Assembly: GCA_963693285.1 (NCBI GenBank)
Contig: OY848917.1
Location: 28,149,745 to 28,213,744 of the forward strand
Source: Xestospongia muta
Lineage: Eukaryota; Porifera; Demospongiae; Haplosclerida; Petrosiidae
Length of the DNA: 64,000 nt
Reading direction: 5' to 3'
A model generated the notes under the pieces. It saw only the letters and a list, made by a program, of their open reading frames with translations, made no database searches and was not told the origin of the DNA. Position 1 is the first letter of the stretch, and each line of letters starts with the position of its first letter. Positions 38,601 through 50,738 of the stretch are shown here, piece after piece. A program made the translations under genes and the position numbers.

Positions 38601-39453
38601 TTATTTAGTGCATACAACACAAGTGATAACCCTATTATTGACATAGGGAGGACATGGAAGACCAGTACAAGTTGTTTTAACAAAATAGAAAAAAGCACCA
38701 CCGATATCACCAGCACTACCATCAATAGACTCAGCATCTTTATCAACACACTCATATACAATATTATTCTTGTGATCATAATAGTCAGTCATGAGGTAAC
38801 CTACATATTCTACAGTCCACGATGTAGGGCAGACAATTTTAGCTGGTATCATTAGTTTAAAACTACTTTTGTAGAAGTATAACATACAGCACAAGGAATG
38901 TTGTGATTATTTTTAGAAGGAAATATGTTGTTTACACTTTCACATTCAGCTCCATACAAATAGGACTCATGCGATGGATTGGCAGTACTCATGTAATCAG
39001 GGACTTTAGGCAAACAGATATAATTAGCACCACCACCACTGTGAGAGGGATTACTACCACCAGCTATTCCTTCATAAAGAAGCTATGTGCCTGTATTATT
39101 AGGACAAGACTTTCTACCCCATCATGTGTAGACTACACCACCATTTTTAGGTCCAGTTAGTCCTTGTTTACCACGATCTCCTTTGTCTCCTTTATCACCT
39201 TTGTCTCCTTTATCACTATCTCTCCCAGGTAACCCATCACGTTCATCTTGACCTCGTAAGATCTGTAGATAAGGATGTTTTATAGTACAGTCAGTAGTAT
39301 TGGATTCATGTGCATTTCGTTTCACCACAGCATTATTAGAAGAATCTGAAATAAGATCAATAATGCTGTAACTTGATGTTATGAAATCATACCTTTAGAA
39401 CACTCCATTAGATGAACAAGCAGAAAAAACAAGAAGACTTGTAGAAGTTTCAT
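38601..39453 (-). pseudogene. C6: short-chain collagen pseudogene, near full length
   Basis: The signal exon 39393-39453 (MKLLQVFLFFLLVHLMECSK), the intron and the Gly-X-Y region are present. The Arg codon of YTRWGR has become TGA near 39123, and a 1-nt insertion near 38857 (AGTTTAAAACTAC) shifts the frame. A CGA-to-CAA change is seen in the first collagen triplets. The last 70 or so codons are open. The promoter TATAAAAG is kept at 39540-39547. This is a recent pseudogene. Confidence 0.85.
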
Positions 39454-39746
39454 CTTTTTATTATATGATGACAAATCAGTATGTCAGAAATGGAAGTTAG
39501 TCTTTTTTGTCCTTTGTAAATCACCTACTTACTTTAGAGCTTTTATAGCCACAGTAACAGGGAGGTCATTTTGAAGTGATAATTTTCTATGTGTCAAATT
39601 ATGTAACTAGTACAAATTTTAACTCTCAAAGTACAGACTGTATTCTCTATAGCAATGTGATAAAAACGTTTTTATCATTACTTCTTGCATCACCTGAGTA
39701 GGTAGATATATATGTATGTGTGTGGTAACCTGTAATAACCATATTT

Positions 39747-40050
39747 AATATACACTTGGTGGTCAACAATCACATGAAAGAATTTATTATACACAATCTG
39801 TACTTTAACATATTACACTTACTGACTACGATTTGTTTAATAATAAACATCACATCAAAGACACTGCAAAACACAAAATAACAATAATCATTCTGTGTAT
39901 ACAGTACAAAATGATGCTAGTCACTTTGTGTTTTACAATGCTTATTCATAATGTCAGTTAATGTAATACAGTATGATACTGTCAAAGTGCAGTCTTATAT
40001 TTGTGTATAATAAATTCCTTTATGTGATCCATGATCACAGAGAGTATAGA
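39747..40050. repeat. Foldback sequence upstream of C6
   Basis: Homologous to the foldback at 15062: left arm from GGTGGTCAACAATCACATG, right arm ending CACAGAGAGTATAGAG. It is slightly shorter, with deletions in the left arm. Confidence 0.65.
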
Positions 40051-40079
40051 GAAAATCAGGATGCTGGCATCAATTGCAA

Positions 40080-41450
40080 ACAAGATTGAGCTATTTTCTA
40101 CTTTATAAACAACCTCCTCTATCATCACTGGCAACCCAAGAAGAGAAAAGAAAGATTTATCCTCCTGTGATCAACTGGTCATACGAAAACAATGCTGAAA
40201 AACTATTTTCCAATTAACACATGATGTTAATTGGAAAATTGTTTAGGAATCAATAAGACACTAGATGAAATCCTCAGTAGCTACTACTGGTCTAGAGTAT
40301 TCCAAGATGTGACAAGTTATTGCCAGAGCTGCCAAGTTTGTCATAGAGGCCAGAAAAGAAGACCTAAACCACTTATGATTCCAATGCCTCTAATCAAGAC
40401 TCCATTCTCAAGGATCACCATGAACATTGTGGGTTCTCTTCCTCATAGTAAGAGGAAATAAATACATCCTCACCGTATGTGATTCCTTACCCATTTTAAC
40501 TTCTCTATGGCAGAAGAGTACATTGTCCACTTCATATCCATAAAGAGGAATGGTGAGAAGAGACAGAAGAGGAAATTCCCATATACAACTTCTGTTTTAC
40601 AAATGAGTGAGCATCTTAAGGAGATGTAGTCCGCAAGAAAACCCTCCAAGTGGATATCCAAAGTCAATTAAAGGTATAACATATCAATCTACTAAGAAAA
40701 TGATTCCATTCACATATAGAGTATCTGTTCTAGATACCATCATTAAAAAACTGATGAAAAAGACCTAAAGGACTACCAATTAGAGTCATATTTGTGAATG
40801 GATCTGAGAAAGAGATGACAAAGATGAGATCCTCACTACATCCCAGTAGAGGGATATAAATTCATACTGAAAGAGTATCCATAACTCACAAAAGTTGGTC
40901 AAACAAGTGTATTCACACATAACATTAAAAAGGAACAAGCTGTCCCTGTTTGTCAACATGTTTACTATAATCCTTTGGCCCTATGGCCAAAATTGAGGGA
41001 TGAGTTGGACTAAATGCTGAATTTGGGAGTTGTACAACCCTCTACTAGTCCCTGGGCATCACCTGTGCAATCACACATGATATGAAAATGGACCAAGGTA
41101 TTCCTGTTAGTCAATATGTTTACTCCACTCCTTTGGTCTTGCAATCAAATTTGAGGGAGGAGTTGGACAATATACCAAAATACAGAGTTGTACAACCCTC
41201 TACCAGTCTCTGGGCATCATCATCTGTGGTTCTAGTGGTCAAGAAGGTTGGAGGAATTTGCTTATGTGTGGAATCTCATAGGCTAAACAAAGTCTCAAAA
41301 TTCAATGCACACCCTATGCCTTGTATCAACAATATCTACAAAGCCATTAGACCTGCCAAGTTCATCTCAACTCTGGACCTTGCCAGAGGTTATTGGCAAC
41401 CTCCTATATTAGAAGTTACAAGATAACTAAAAATAAGATTACTAAATTTG
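40080..41450 (+). pseudogene. Ty3/Gypsy relic with integrase and RT pieces in reversed order
   Basis: The frame 40231-40461 carries the integrase zinc-binding domain (LGINKTLDEILSSYYW, CQSCQVCHRGQKRRP) and the start of its core (TPFSRITMNIVGSLPHS). Frame 41082-41426 carries the N-terminal reverse transcriptase (VVQPSTSLWAS, CVESHRLNKVSKFN, HPMPCINNI, FISTLDLARGYWQ). RT lies downstream of integrase, opposite to normal Gypsy order, so this is a rearranged relic or parts of two elements. The RT lead-in is duplicated in tandem: a diverged copy lies at about 40925-41070. Confidence 0.75.
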
Positions 41451-41756
41451 TTTTGTTGTAAAATACTCCTACAAATCCTGATTATTGGTATAAATCAACG
41501 TATTTGAGACTCCCAGAAGCTATCTATAGAATCAAGAAAGTTCATGGTTGCCCTTATAGTAAAGGATAATTGACTTTATTCAATAAACTATGTTCACACT
41601 TTTAATTGTTCAATACATTTATAGAATACAAGCTTTTTGATGTCCACCCAAATTTTAAATTAATTTCTAAACTCAATCAGTCCAATATAATTTTTGAAAA
41701 TTTATTGTTAATAATAAAATTAGTCTTTTAAATACATATGAAATTAAAAATACATT

Positions 41757-42554
41757 TGAATACAACAAAAAGTAATTGCCTTATTGACATAGGAAGGACA
41801 TGGAAGATTTTCACAAATTCCTGTGATGAAATAGAACAGAGCACCATTGATATTGCCAGAACTGACATCAATAAGCTCATTATATTTATCAACACACTTG
41901 TTTACAGAATTGCTCCTATGATTCCAACATTAAGCTATGAGGTAACCTACATATTCCGTAGTCCATGATGTAGGGCAGACAGTTTTAGCTGGTATCATTA
42001 GTTAAACAACTTTTGTAGAAGTATAACATACAGCACAAGGAACATTATGATTAAGTTTAGAAGGAAATATGGCGTTTACATCTTGATATTCAGCTCCATA
42101 CAAATAGGACTCTGCTGGTAGATTGGCAGTACTCGTGTAATCAGGTACTTTAGTCAAAGAGATATAATTAGCTCCCGCACTGCTGTGAATGTATTAACTA
42201 CCACCAGGTATTCTTTCATAGGTACCTCTGCATCTGTGTTAGGACAAGACTTTCTAGCCCATTGTATGTAGACTACACCAACACTTTTGGTCCAGATTGT
42301 CCTTGTTGACAACAATATCCTTTATCACCATCTCTTCCAATTAAGCCATCATGTTCATCTCAACCTTGTAAAATTTGTAGATAAGTGTCTTTTAGAGTAC
42401 AGTAAGTAGTGATGGTATCATATGCATTTCATTTCACCACAGCATTATTGAAGAATCTGAAATAAGGTCAATAATACCAGAGTTTGATGTCATTAAATCA
42501 TACCTTTAGAAAACTGCATTAGATAAACCAGCAGAAAACTTGTAGAAGTTTCAT
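41757..42554 (-). pseudogene. C7: ancient short-chain collagen pseudogene
   Basis: Recognisable from the signal exon ATG at 42554 to the 3' end near 41757, but with many substitutions, small deletions and frameshifts. The Gly-X-Y tract is reduced by deletion and the Cys pattern is lost. It is by far the most diverged copy, so it is probably the oldest duplicate. It stands directly downstream (in its own orientation) of C8. Confidence 0.8.
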
Positions 42555-43040
42555 CTTATTTACTATATATGAAGACAAATCAGTTATATGTCACAGCTGT
42601 AGGTTAATCTGTATTACCTCTTGTATAAATTACCTACTGTGTTTTAGATCTTTTATATAGTCAATGGAATGATAGTAACAAGGAAGTCACTTTCACAAGA
42701 TAATTTAATTAGTACATGTCAAAACATACAACTAACATATAACTTATAAAAGTAAAAAAATTATCAACGTCAACGTTGGAATGGGAATATCAAGTACATA
42801 TCATAATAATTTTCTAAAATTTGATTTATTAACTCACATCAAGTTAAGAGTCAAATAGTACAAGATGGATTTTTAAAAATTACAAAAGACAAACAATAAA
42901 TGACCAAATTTGTGACATAAAAATTCACACAACTAACAAATACATCTAACAGTCAATTATCAATAATTATTTTTCATTTAATGAGAGTTTATTAATCAAT
43001 TATAGTGTTAATAAATTGGTTGGACATTACACAACACAAC
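42555..43040. other. AT-rich spacer between C7 and C8
   Basis: No gene seen. A decayed version of the collagen promoter (GATCTTTTATATAGTC) is present near 42646. The rest is AT-rich and does not match the other unit flanks. Confidence 0.5.
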
Positions 43041-43076
43041 TACTCATATCACGTAATAATACTGAATGAAAAAGCA

Positions 43077-43927
43077 TTATTTAGTGCATACAACACAAGT
43101 AATAACCCTATTATTGACATAGGGAGGACATGGAAGACCAGAACAACTTCCTTCAACAAAATAGAAAAAAGCACCATGAATACTGCCAGAACTACCATAA
43201 ATAGACTCAGCATCTTTATCAACACACTCATATACCACATTACTCTTGTGAGCATAATAGTCAGTCATGAGGTAACCTACATATTCTACAGTCCATGATG
43301 TAGGGCAGACAGTTTTAGCTGGTATCATTAGTTTAAATACTTTTGTAGAAGTATAACATACAGCACAAGGAACATTATGATCATGTTTAGAAGGAAATAT
43401 GTTGTTTACATATTCATATTCAGCTCCATACAAATAGGACTCATATGGTGGATTGGCAGTACTCAAGTAATCAGGTACTTTAGGTAGACAGATATAATTA
43501 GCACCCCCACCACTGTGAGAATGATAGCTACCACAAGCTATTCCTTCGTAAAGCAGCTGTGCTCCTGTGTCATTAGGACAAGACTTTCTACCCCACCGAG
43601 TGTAGACAACACCACCATTTTTTGGTCCAGGTAGTCCTTGTTTACCACGATCTCCTTTGTCTCCTTTATCACCTTTGTCTCCTTTCTCACCATCTCTCCC
43701 AGGTAACCCATCACGTCCATCTCGACCTCGTAAGATCTGTAGATAAGGATGTTTTAGAGTGCAGTCAGTAGTATTGGAGTCATGTGCATTTCGTTTCACC
43801 ACAGCATTATTAGAAGAATCTGAAATAAGATCAATAATGCTGTAACTAGATGTTATGAAATCATACCTTTAGAAGACTTCATTAGAGGAACAAGCAGAAA
43901 AACCAAGAAGACTCGTAGAAGCTTCAT
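43077..43927 (-). CDS. C8: short-chain collagen C4-like secreted protein, intact
   Basis: Exons are 43867-43927 (signal peptide MKLLRVFLVFLLVPLMKSSK) and 43077-43819, 267 aa, same plan as C2. Loop residues are SYHSHS, PPYESYLYGAEYEY, DYYAHKS and SSGSIHG, with FFYFVEGSCSG. One Gly is Cys in the first loop (ACGSYHSHS), which adds a Cys to the C-domain. Its signal peptide has a Pro and an extra Arg in the hydrophobic region but should still work. No BDP1 exon block lies between C7 and C8. Confidence 0.87.
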
Positions 43928-44018
43928 CTTGTTATATTATATATGATGACAAATCAGTATGTCAAAAATGTAAGTTAGTCTCTCTTATTCTTTGTAAATC
44001 AGCTACTTACTTTTAGAG

Positions 44019-44043
44019 CTTTTATAGTCACAGTAACAGGGAG
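44019..44043 (-). promoter_or_regulatory. TATA-box promoter of C8
   Basis: TATAAAAG on the minus strand at 44026-44019, followed on the plus strand by the conserved GTCACAGTAACAGGG. About 92 bp from the ATG at 43927. Confidence 0.75.
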
Positions 44044-44221
44044 GTCATTTTGAAGTGATTATTTCCTTTGTATCAAATTGTGTAACTATTACAAATTTTA
44101 AATGTCAAAGTGCAGACTGTAGTCTCTATAGCAATGTAATAAAAATATGTTATCATTACTCGTTGCCTGAGTAAGTAGATATACATGTATGTGTGTGGTA
44201 ACCTGTAATAACCATATTAAA

Positions 44222-44547
44222 TATACACTTGGTGGTCAGCAATCACATGAAAGAATTTATTATACACAAATATAGCAGTCTGCACTTTAACACCATCATA
44301 TTACACTTATTGACTACAATTTGTTTAATAATAAACATCACATCAAAGACACTGCAAATCACAAAATAAACAATCATCATTTTTGTTAATACAGTACAAA
44401 AATGATGTTAGTCATTTTGTGTTTTCCAATGCTTTTTTGTGATGTTTATTACTAAACCAATCATAATGTCAGTTAATGTAATATGATACTGTCAAAGCCC
44501 AGACTGTTATATTTGTGTATAATAAATTCCTTATGTGATTCATGAGA
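44222..44547. repeat. Foldback sequence upstream of C8
   Basis: Homologue of the foldback at 15062. The left arm starts near TATACACTTGGTGGTCAGC. The right arm is cut at 44547, where the duplicated unit ends. Confidence 0.65.
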
Positions 44548-44829
44548 GGTTTGTAGTGACCTCATTTCCTGTTACTAATTATATGTTCAACCCACTATGA
44601 GAATATTATTTACTTGTCTATTTAAGAATCTTCCCTGGCAGAGTTCGTCAGTCTGTCCAGGCAAACCAATCCAAGTCAAATTAATCTCTAACTCATTCCC
44701 ATAAAGAGTTAAACCTCTTTAGGTTCTTCTAAGGCACAAGAAAATTTGTTTAGACAATTGAATAATTTTTGTGAGAATTGATACTAATAATAATGGAAGT
44801 TCAGTTAATACAACTTAATGTCTAATGGA
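44548..44829. other. Unique segment, possibly LTR-like
   Basis: No gene. The sequence begins TGTAGTGACCTC near 44553, like the Gypsy LTR terminus at 24961, and has TATTTAAG near 44620, so it may be a truncated LTR. I cannot find the other end. Confidence 0.3.
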
Positions 44830-44837
44830 GCTATAGG

Positions 44838-45365
44838 CAGGCTTGTTGTAATTTTAATCATTAATGATTAGCAATCATTAGCTGATTCAAGATAATTATA
44901 ATTCTAATTTCAATTTAAGATATTCTTTCAATTTAATTCTAATCTAATTTCAATCAACAAAAAATTTTATAATTTTAAGTAATTTAATTATTGGTTAATT
45001 CTGTGAATGTCTTGAATGCAATATCTTTTAGCATAGTGTAAAAAAGATTTACACCTGATTGGGTGGTGTCACATGTATTGTACTCTCTTGGTCACTCCCA
45101 TGATATTAGCAGCCATGCTGGAAATATTTTACATCCGGACAGATCATGTCTAAAACCAAAAAACTTTGAACAATTGGTTTTTTTAAAAGTAAATTCAGAA
45201 CTTCTGTAACTAATTAAACTACAAATTTAAAAAAAACTAATTCTAATTTTAATGATTATTTTCTGAAAAATAATCAAGTAATTCTAATTTGAATCAAAAA
45301 AAGAGGTTTTCTTAAGTAATTCTAATTTTAATGATTATGATTTACAACTAATTACAACAAGCCTG
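44838..45365. mobile_element. 528-bp hAT-type MITE with perfect 8-bp target duplication
   Basis: The terminal inverted repeat CAGGCTTGTTGTAATT at 44838 is matched by AATTACAACAAGCCTG ending at 45365. Both sides carry GCTATAGG (44830-44837 and 45366-45373), a perfect 8-bp target duplication. The interior is very AT-rich, made of variants of AATTCTAATTTTAATGATTA, with no coding frame. Ends and duplication length point to a hAT-mobilised non-autonomous element. Confidence 0.9.
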
Positions 45366-45373
45366 GCTATAGG

Positions 45374-45845
45374 TGAACTTTCCACAAAGAAAGCTCAGAT
45401 GTGACAGCTGCATGTTGATTCAAAAGTACATCACACCTTTGTTAGGTAGCCTGTTAGTTTGTGAAATAGCCTTTTTAAAAGAGGGTGACTATTTCAAGTA
45501 TTATAAGTATTTCCTTGTGTACAATAGCCAAACTTTCCAAAAAGAAAGTTGAGCCATCTAGGCTAGTTGATGAAACTTGGTTGTTATGGCCCAGCTGTTG
45601 TGAGGATAAACTTTGTAGTATCAACCGTCTTTACTACAGGAAGTGTGTTACCTTGATAATTTAAAGGGTGATGAGTAGAAAGTTGAGCTGTGGTGACTAG
45701 TTGGTGAATGTTAGTTGTTATTATGACTTTATGAGGATAAACTTTGTACTCAGTATCAGATATCATTCCTACAGGAAGTTTGTATTAGCCTGATATCTTA
45801 AAAGACTGAGAAGAATTAAGGAAGACAGTCTGTTTGTTGTAACTA
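45374..45845 (+). repeat. Imperfect tandem repeat of about 160 bp
   Basis: Shared words recur: CTTTCCA(A/C)AAAGAAAG, AGTTGGTGAATG or AGTTGATGAAAC, GAGGATAAACTTTGTA, and CTACAGGAAG. At least two diverged units lie between about 45510 and 45800. No coding region was recognised. It precedes the truncated gene at 45907. Confidence 0.55.
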
Positions 45846-45906
45846 ATGCAAGATGATCTCTGTCAGTGTACACATTGGATATATTTTTCTAATTTTTTTA
45901 TTGGAG

Positions 45907-46406
45907 ATATCACTGGATCAAATGTTTGTAGCAGTTCCTCTAATGGAGATCGTCTTCTTTCCACAGTGAATTGTGCATTATCTAATCTAGTTAAAGAAAA
46001 TGAACGACTACAGAGTGAACTGACATATTGTAATGGCAACAATGATCAAACAATTAGTAAGATGACGCAAAGACCACATGATTAGTAGTATTAATTTTAT
46101 TATCAATTTGCAGATTATTATTCACAGTATGATCGTATTACTGTTGATGGTGTTGGTTGGACAAGATTGTGGTGGTACCAAGGCACTGGATGGCCAACCA
46201 ATGAAACTGATGTACTAGGAGGTAAATTAGACCTTGCATGTAATGAAAAAATGTTATCATTGTAAGTTATTATTTTATTTTCATCTGTTAGCTGAGTTTG
46301 GTTCCTGTGCACCTCATGCACCATACTGCTTCAGTCGTTTACCTCCTGCTCTGCAGGAACAAACATCTGAGATGCTTAGAATAGATTCAAGTGGAACTAC
46401 ATACAG
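45907..46406 (+). CDS. Truncated three-exon gene, coiled coil plus Trp-rich domain
   Basis: Three exons with correct GT/AG borders and matching phases: 45907-46056, 46114-46221 and 46292-46406. The first encodes a Ser/Asn-rich stretch and a short heptad-like helix (NCALSNLVKENERLQSEL). The second encodes VGWTRLWWYQGTGWPTNETD. The third encodes EFGSCAPHAPYCFSRLPPAL and ends at CAG|GTATAAAG. Both ends are missing: the third exon's donor leads only into the C9 collagen flank 30 bp away, and the first exon begins at a TTGGAG acceptor without a signal-peptide exon. I do not recognise the family by name. The composition suggests an extracellular globular domain. It is probably the remains of a gene cut by the collagen-array rearrangement. 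Confidence 0.55.
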
Positions 46407-46565
46407 GTATAAAGTATACTATTATTACTTGAAAATGATTTTAGCTTGAAATTATTTTTTGTTTAATGATAATGATAATTAATCAATGATAATGTTAATG
46501 AATTGAGTGGACATTACACAACACAACTACTCATATCATATAATAATACTGAATATGAAAAAGCA

Positions 46566-47065
46566 TTATTTAGTGCATACAACACAAGTAATAACCCTAT
46601 TATTGACATAGGGAGGACATGGAAGACCAGTACAAGTTGTTTCAACAAAATAGAACAGAGCACCATTAATATTGCCAGAACTACCATAAATAGACTCAGC
46701 ATCTTTATCAACACACTCATATACAGCATTCCTCTTATGATTGTAATATTCAGCCATGAGGTAGCCTACATATTCTACAGTCCAAGATGTAGGACAGACA
46801 GTTTTAGCTGGTATCATTAGTTGAACAACTTTTGTAGAAGTATAACATACTGCACAAGGAACATTATGATTAAGTTTAGAACGAAAGATGGTGTTTACAT
46901 CTTGATATTCAGCTCCATACAAATAGGACTGTACTGGTGGATTGGCAGTACTCAAGTAATCAGGTATTTTAATAATACTGTAACTTGATGTTATGAAATC
47001 ATACGTTTAGAACACTGCATTAGATGAATGAGCAGAAAATTCAAGACGACTTGTAGAAGTTTCAT
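46566..47065 (-). pseudogene. C9: short-chain collagen pseudogene lacking its collagen domain
   Basis: The C-terminal 129 codons are open to CVVCTK. At about 46966 the coding sequence jumps directly into intron sequence (TTTTAATAATACTGTAACTTGATG), deleting the Gly-X-Y part and the first third of the C-domain. The signal exon and promoter (47158-47165) remain. Without a splice acceptor the two halves cannot be joined correctly. Confidence 0.82.
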
Positions 47066-47317
47066 CTTTTTATTATTATACATGATAACAAAATAGTATG
47101 TCAGAAACGTAAGTCAATCCTTCTTGACTTTTGCAAATTACTTACTATGTTTCAGAGCTTTTATAGTCACAGTAACAGGGAGGTTACTTTGATGTCATAA
47201 TTTACTACATCTATATGTCATATCAATAAATAACACAACTTTCGAATGTCTAAGTGTAGACTGCAGTGTCAATAGCAATATCATAAAGATATTTAACTTT
47301 CTTACTTAGATCACCTA

Positions 47318-49192
47318 AAAAACAATTCCCGCTCCACCTGATATAAGATATTCAATGAATGAATTGTTTCATTGATAGATGAATGAATAGATGGATAACT
47401 GGATGAATAAATGGAGAACACATGAACTAATGGTCAGACAGTCATGTTAACAAACAGGTAGAGGAATGTACAGGTTGTGGTAATGTAAATAATACATTTG
47501 TAGTTACTTTTCCCTACCTCACTATACCAATCAATGGAGTTAGGAAAGGTACAAGATGAAGGTAGAATTGTGTCACAATTAAAAATTGGAGCTGATGGTA
47601 GCACACCAAGGTACATTTACATAACAACTAGAATATAATAATTATTTTATTGTTTATCTTATTTTATAGTATGTTAGTGGAAACTACACAGACACCTCTT
47701 CAGAATATCAGGTATCATATAAAAGTAAAGGAAGTATCACTTCTCAAATTTTATATATCAAACTTGTACAAAGAATCCTCACTTACATGCACCTACCCAA
47801 TTCAAAATTTATTCTGTTTTGACATGACTTACTCTTTTTGGTTACATTTTTGAACTTTGGTGTTCCATGATGGCTATATCTTAAGAATATCTTGTACATA
47901 TAATATATACATATTATATTATATTATATGTGTACAATTATACATTTAATTATGTGCATAATATAATACATGTAATATGTACATGTATATATGTATATAT
48001 AATATACATAATATGTACATATAATACATATATATGTACATATAATTATGTATGTACATTGTAGTTCATAATAGTCTATTTTGTTACAGACTTGTGTCCT
48101 CATGTAGCAATGACAACTGTCTGTTCACTTCATAGACATAATGGCAGCAATAATCAACTCTAACATATTGACAATATCTACACAGTTATATATGTGTGAT
48201 AATAATGATTTTCCACACACAATGACTTGCTACATTGAGGAACTGTTGGTGTGGGTGCCTATGTTAGAAATTACGAAGAAGATGAAAGCATACATGAGTC
48301 ATACATTATAACCATTAACCACAATACAAAGCTCTGTCATTATCATTGCTTCCATCTTGTTTGTAATTTCTGACATAGGTACATCATCAGTCAATTACTT
48401 CTGATCCAATATTAAACAGCCTTTGTTTTTGCAATTAAGCTTTGCCAATGTCTTATTTATTTGAGTGGAAGTAAGCTAAACCATCCATTGTCATTGCATC
48501 AATAGCATTTCAACTATTTTAGCTTAGGTATAACTTGTATTGAGAAAAAGGAGCCCAGATGCTTCAATAGCTTATGACTACACTGAGTTACTTCATCTTT
48601 GTTGCCCAATAATTTGCTAATTTCATTCTACTACTTTATTATATAAATAGGTACCACCTCTATTCACTCTGACCCTTAATTTAAATTACATTTCAATGTC
48701 ACTATTACTTTATCTCAAATAAACAACGATCCAAATCTATGTTTATAACTAGTTGTATCTTTTGGTTTATCTGTAGCAACTTAATGTAGCCCAACAACAT
48801 ATTAATACACAATATTTGTATTAATAATTATAATTATGAAATATCAACTTACAGTGTTGTTGATACATCTTTACTGACTCGATTGTTACCTCTAGAAATG
48901 ACTTTGAGGATTATATTACACAAACACTTCTGTATCCATGGTTACACAAACAATTTGTGGTTGCACATTTTGTGCTTTTAACCTACCATAAAATAATATC
49001 CCATTAAAATATCAGGACTTGTAATAATTATTCTTTGTATAAAGATAAAAATCACTCTCTATGATTATAACACTTTATATTTCTGTTTAGAACAAATTCA
49101 AGAAAGAAGAGAAGAATAATCCACTAAGAATATCTACTGCTTTAGAGAAACTGTGTATTACACCACTAAAGACAGTTTTAACATCATCTTAA
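47318..49192 (+). pseudogene. P12: duplicated BDP1 exons 3(end), 4, 5 and 8
   Basis: The exon-4 copy has lost its acceptor (CCCTACC) and reads GTGTCACAATT. Exon-5 is 47670-47711. Exons 6 and 7 are deleted: intron-5 sequence joins intron 7 at about 48085. Exon-8 49091-49192 is intact (KLCITPLKTVLTSS). Confidence 0.72.
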
Positions 49193-49316
49193 TTTGTAGC
49201 ATGATTACTCAATTAATTCAACATGTATTACATTTTATATACAACAAATAATTTATTACTAATCAAACCACCTTTGTGACTCTATTTTGAACTCTTGAAG
49301 TCTAGTCTATCCAATC

Positions 49317-49532
<216 letters not shown>

Positions 49533-49755
49533 AATGCTTGGAATGTTTTTGACAATCAGATCAATTTATGAAATATCAATTTACTAACTTGTACCAAATT
49601 ATTTTCAAGTTTTATTACTAAACATTGTTAACAAGAAGCTCATCAAAAATTATTGAATGATGGAGTTTATTAATCAATTATAGTTTTAATAAATTGGGTG
49701 GACATTACACAACACAATACTCATATCATATAATAATACTGAATATGAAAAAACA

Positions 49756-50582
49756 TTATTTAGTGCATACAACACAAGTAATAACCCTATTATTGACATA
49801 GGGAGGACATGGAAGACCAGTACAAGTTCCTTGGACAAAATAGAACAGAGCACCATTAATATTGCCAGAACTACCATAAATAGACTCAGCATCTTTATCA
49901 ACACACTCATATACAGCATTACGCTTGTGATTGTAATGATCAGCCATGAGGTAACCTACATATTCTACAGTCCATGATGTAGGACAGACAGTTTTAGCTG
50001 GTATCATTAGTTGAACCTCTTTTGTAGAAGTATAACATACTGCACAAGGAACGTTATGATTATGTTTAGAAGGAAATATGGTGTTTACATCTTCATATTC
50101 AACTCCATACAAATAGGACTCTGCTGGTGGATTGGCAGTACTCAAGTAATCAGGTACTTTAGGTAGACAGATATAATTAGCACCCCCACCACTGTGAGTG
50201 AAATGGCTACCACCAGCTATTCCTTCGTAAAGCAGCTGTGCTCCTGTGTTATTAGGACAAGACTTTCTACCCCATCGAGTGTAGACTACACCACCATTTC
50301 TAGGTCCAGGTGGTCCTTGTTTACCACGATCTCCTTTATCACCTTTGTCTCCTTTCTCACCATCTCTCCCAGGTAACCCATCACGTCCATCTCGACCTCG
50401 TAAGATTTGTAGATTACAGCCAGTAGTGTTTGAGTTATGTGCATTTTGTTTCACCACAGCATTATTAGAAGAATCTGAAATAAGATCAATAATGCTGTAA
50501 CTTGATGTTATGAAATCATACCTTTAGAAGACTGCATTAGATGAACAAGCAGAAAAACCAAGAAGACTTGTAGAAGTTTCAT
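49756..50582 (-). CDS. C10: short-chain collagen C4-like secreted protein, intact, shorter collagen part
   Basis: Exons are 50522-50582 (MKLLQVFLVFLLVHLMQSSK) and 49756-50474, giving 259 aa. Two in-frame deletions distinguish it: KHPYL and one neighbouring residue before the collagen start, and one GDK triplet, leaving 11 Gly-X-Y triplets. The dibasic site is VVKQ, not VVKR, so a Lys-Arg processing site is lost. Loops: SHFTHS, PPAESYLYGVEYED, DHYNHKR, SSGNING, with FVQGTC. The C-domain has all 10 Cys. It is convergent with P12. Confidence 0.87.
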
Positions 50583-50673
50583 CTTTTAATTATTATATAT
50601 GATGACAAATTAGTATGTCAGAAACGTAAGTCAATCCTTCTTGACTTTGCAAATTACTTGCTATGCTTCAGAG

Positions 50674-50698
50674 CTTTTATAGTCACAGTAACAGGGAG
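50674..50698 (-). promoter_or_regulatory. TATA-box promoter of C10
   Basis: TATAAAAG on the minus strand at 50681-50674, with the conserved CTGTTACTGTGAC upstream, about 92 bp before the ATG at 50582. A hAT element inserted about 60 bp further upstream. Confidence 0.75.
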
Positions 50699-50738
50699 GT
50701 TACTTTGATGCAATAATTTACTACATGTATATGTCTGG

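Noticed and set aside
44553..44700. Possible solo LTR starting TGTAGTGACC
   Set aside because: Only the first nine bases match the LTR at 24961, and no right end or target duplication could be found.
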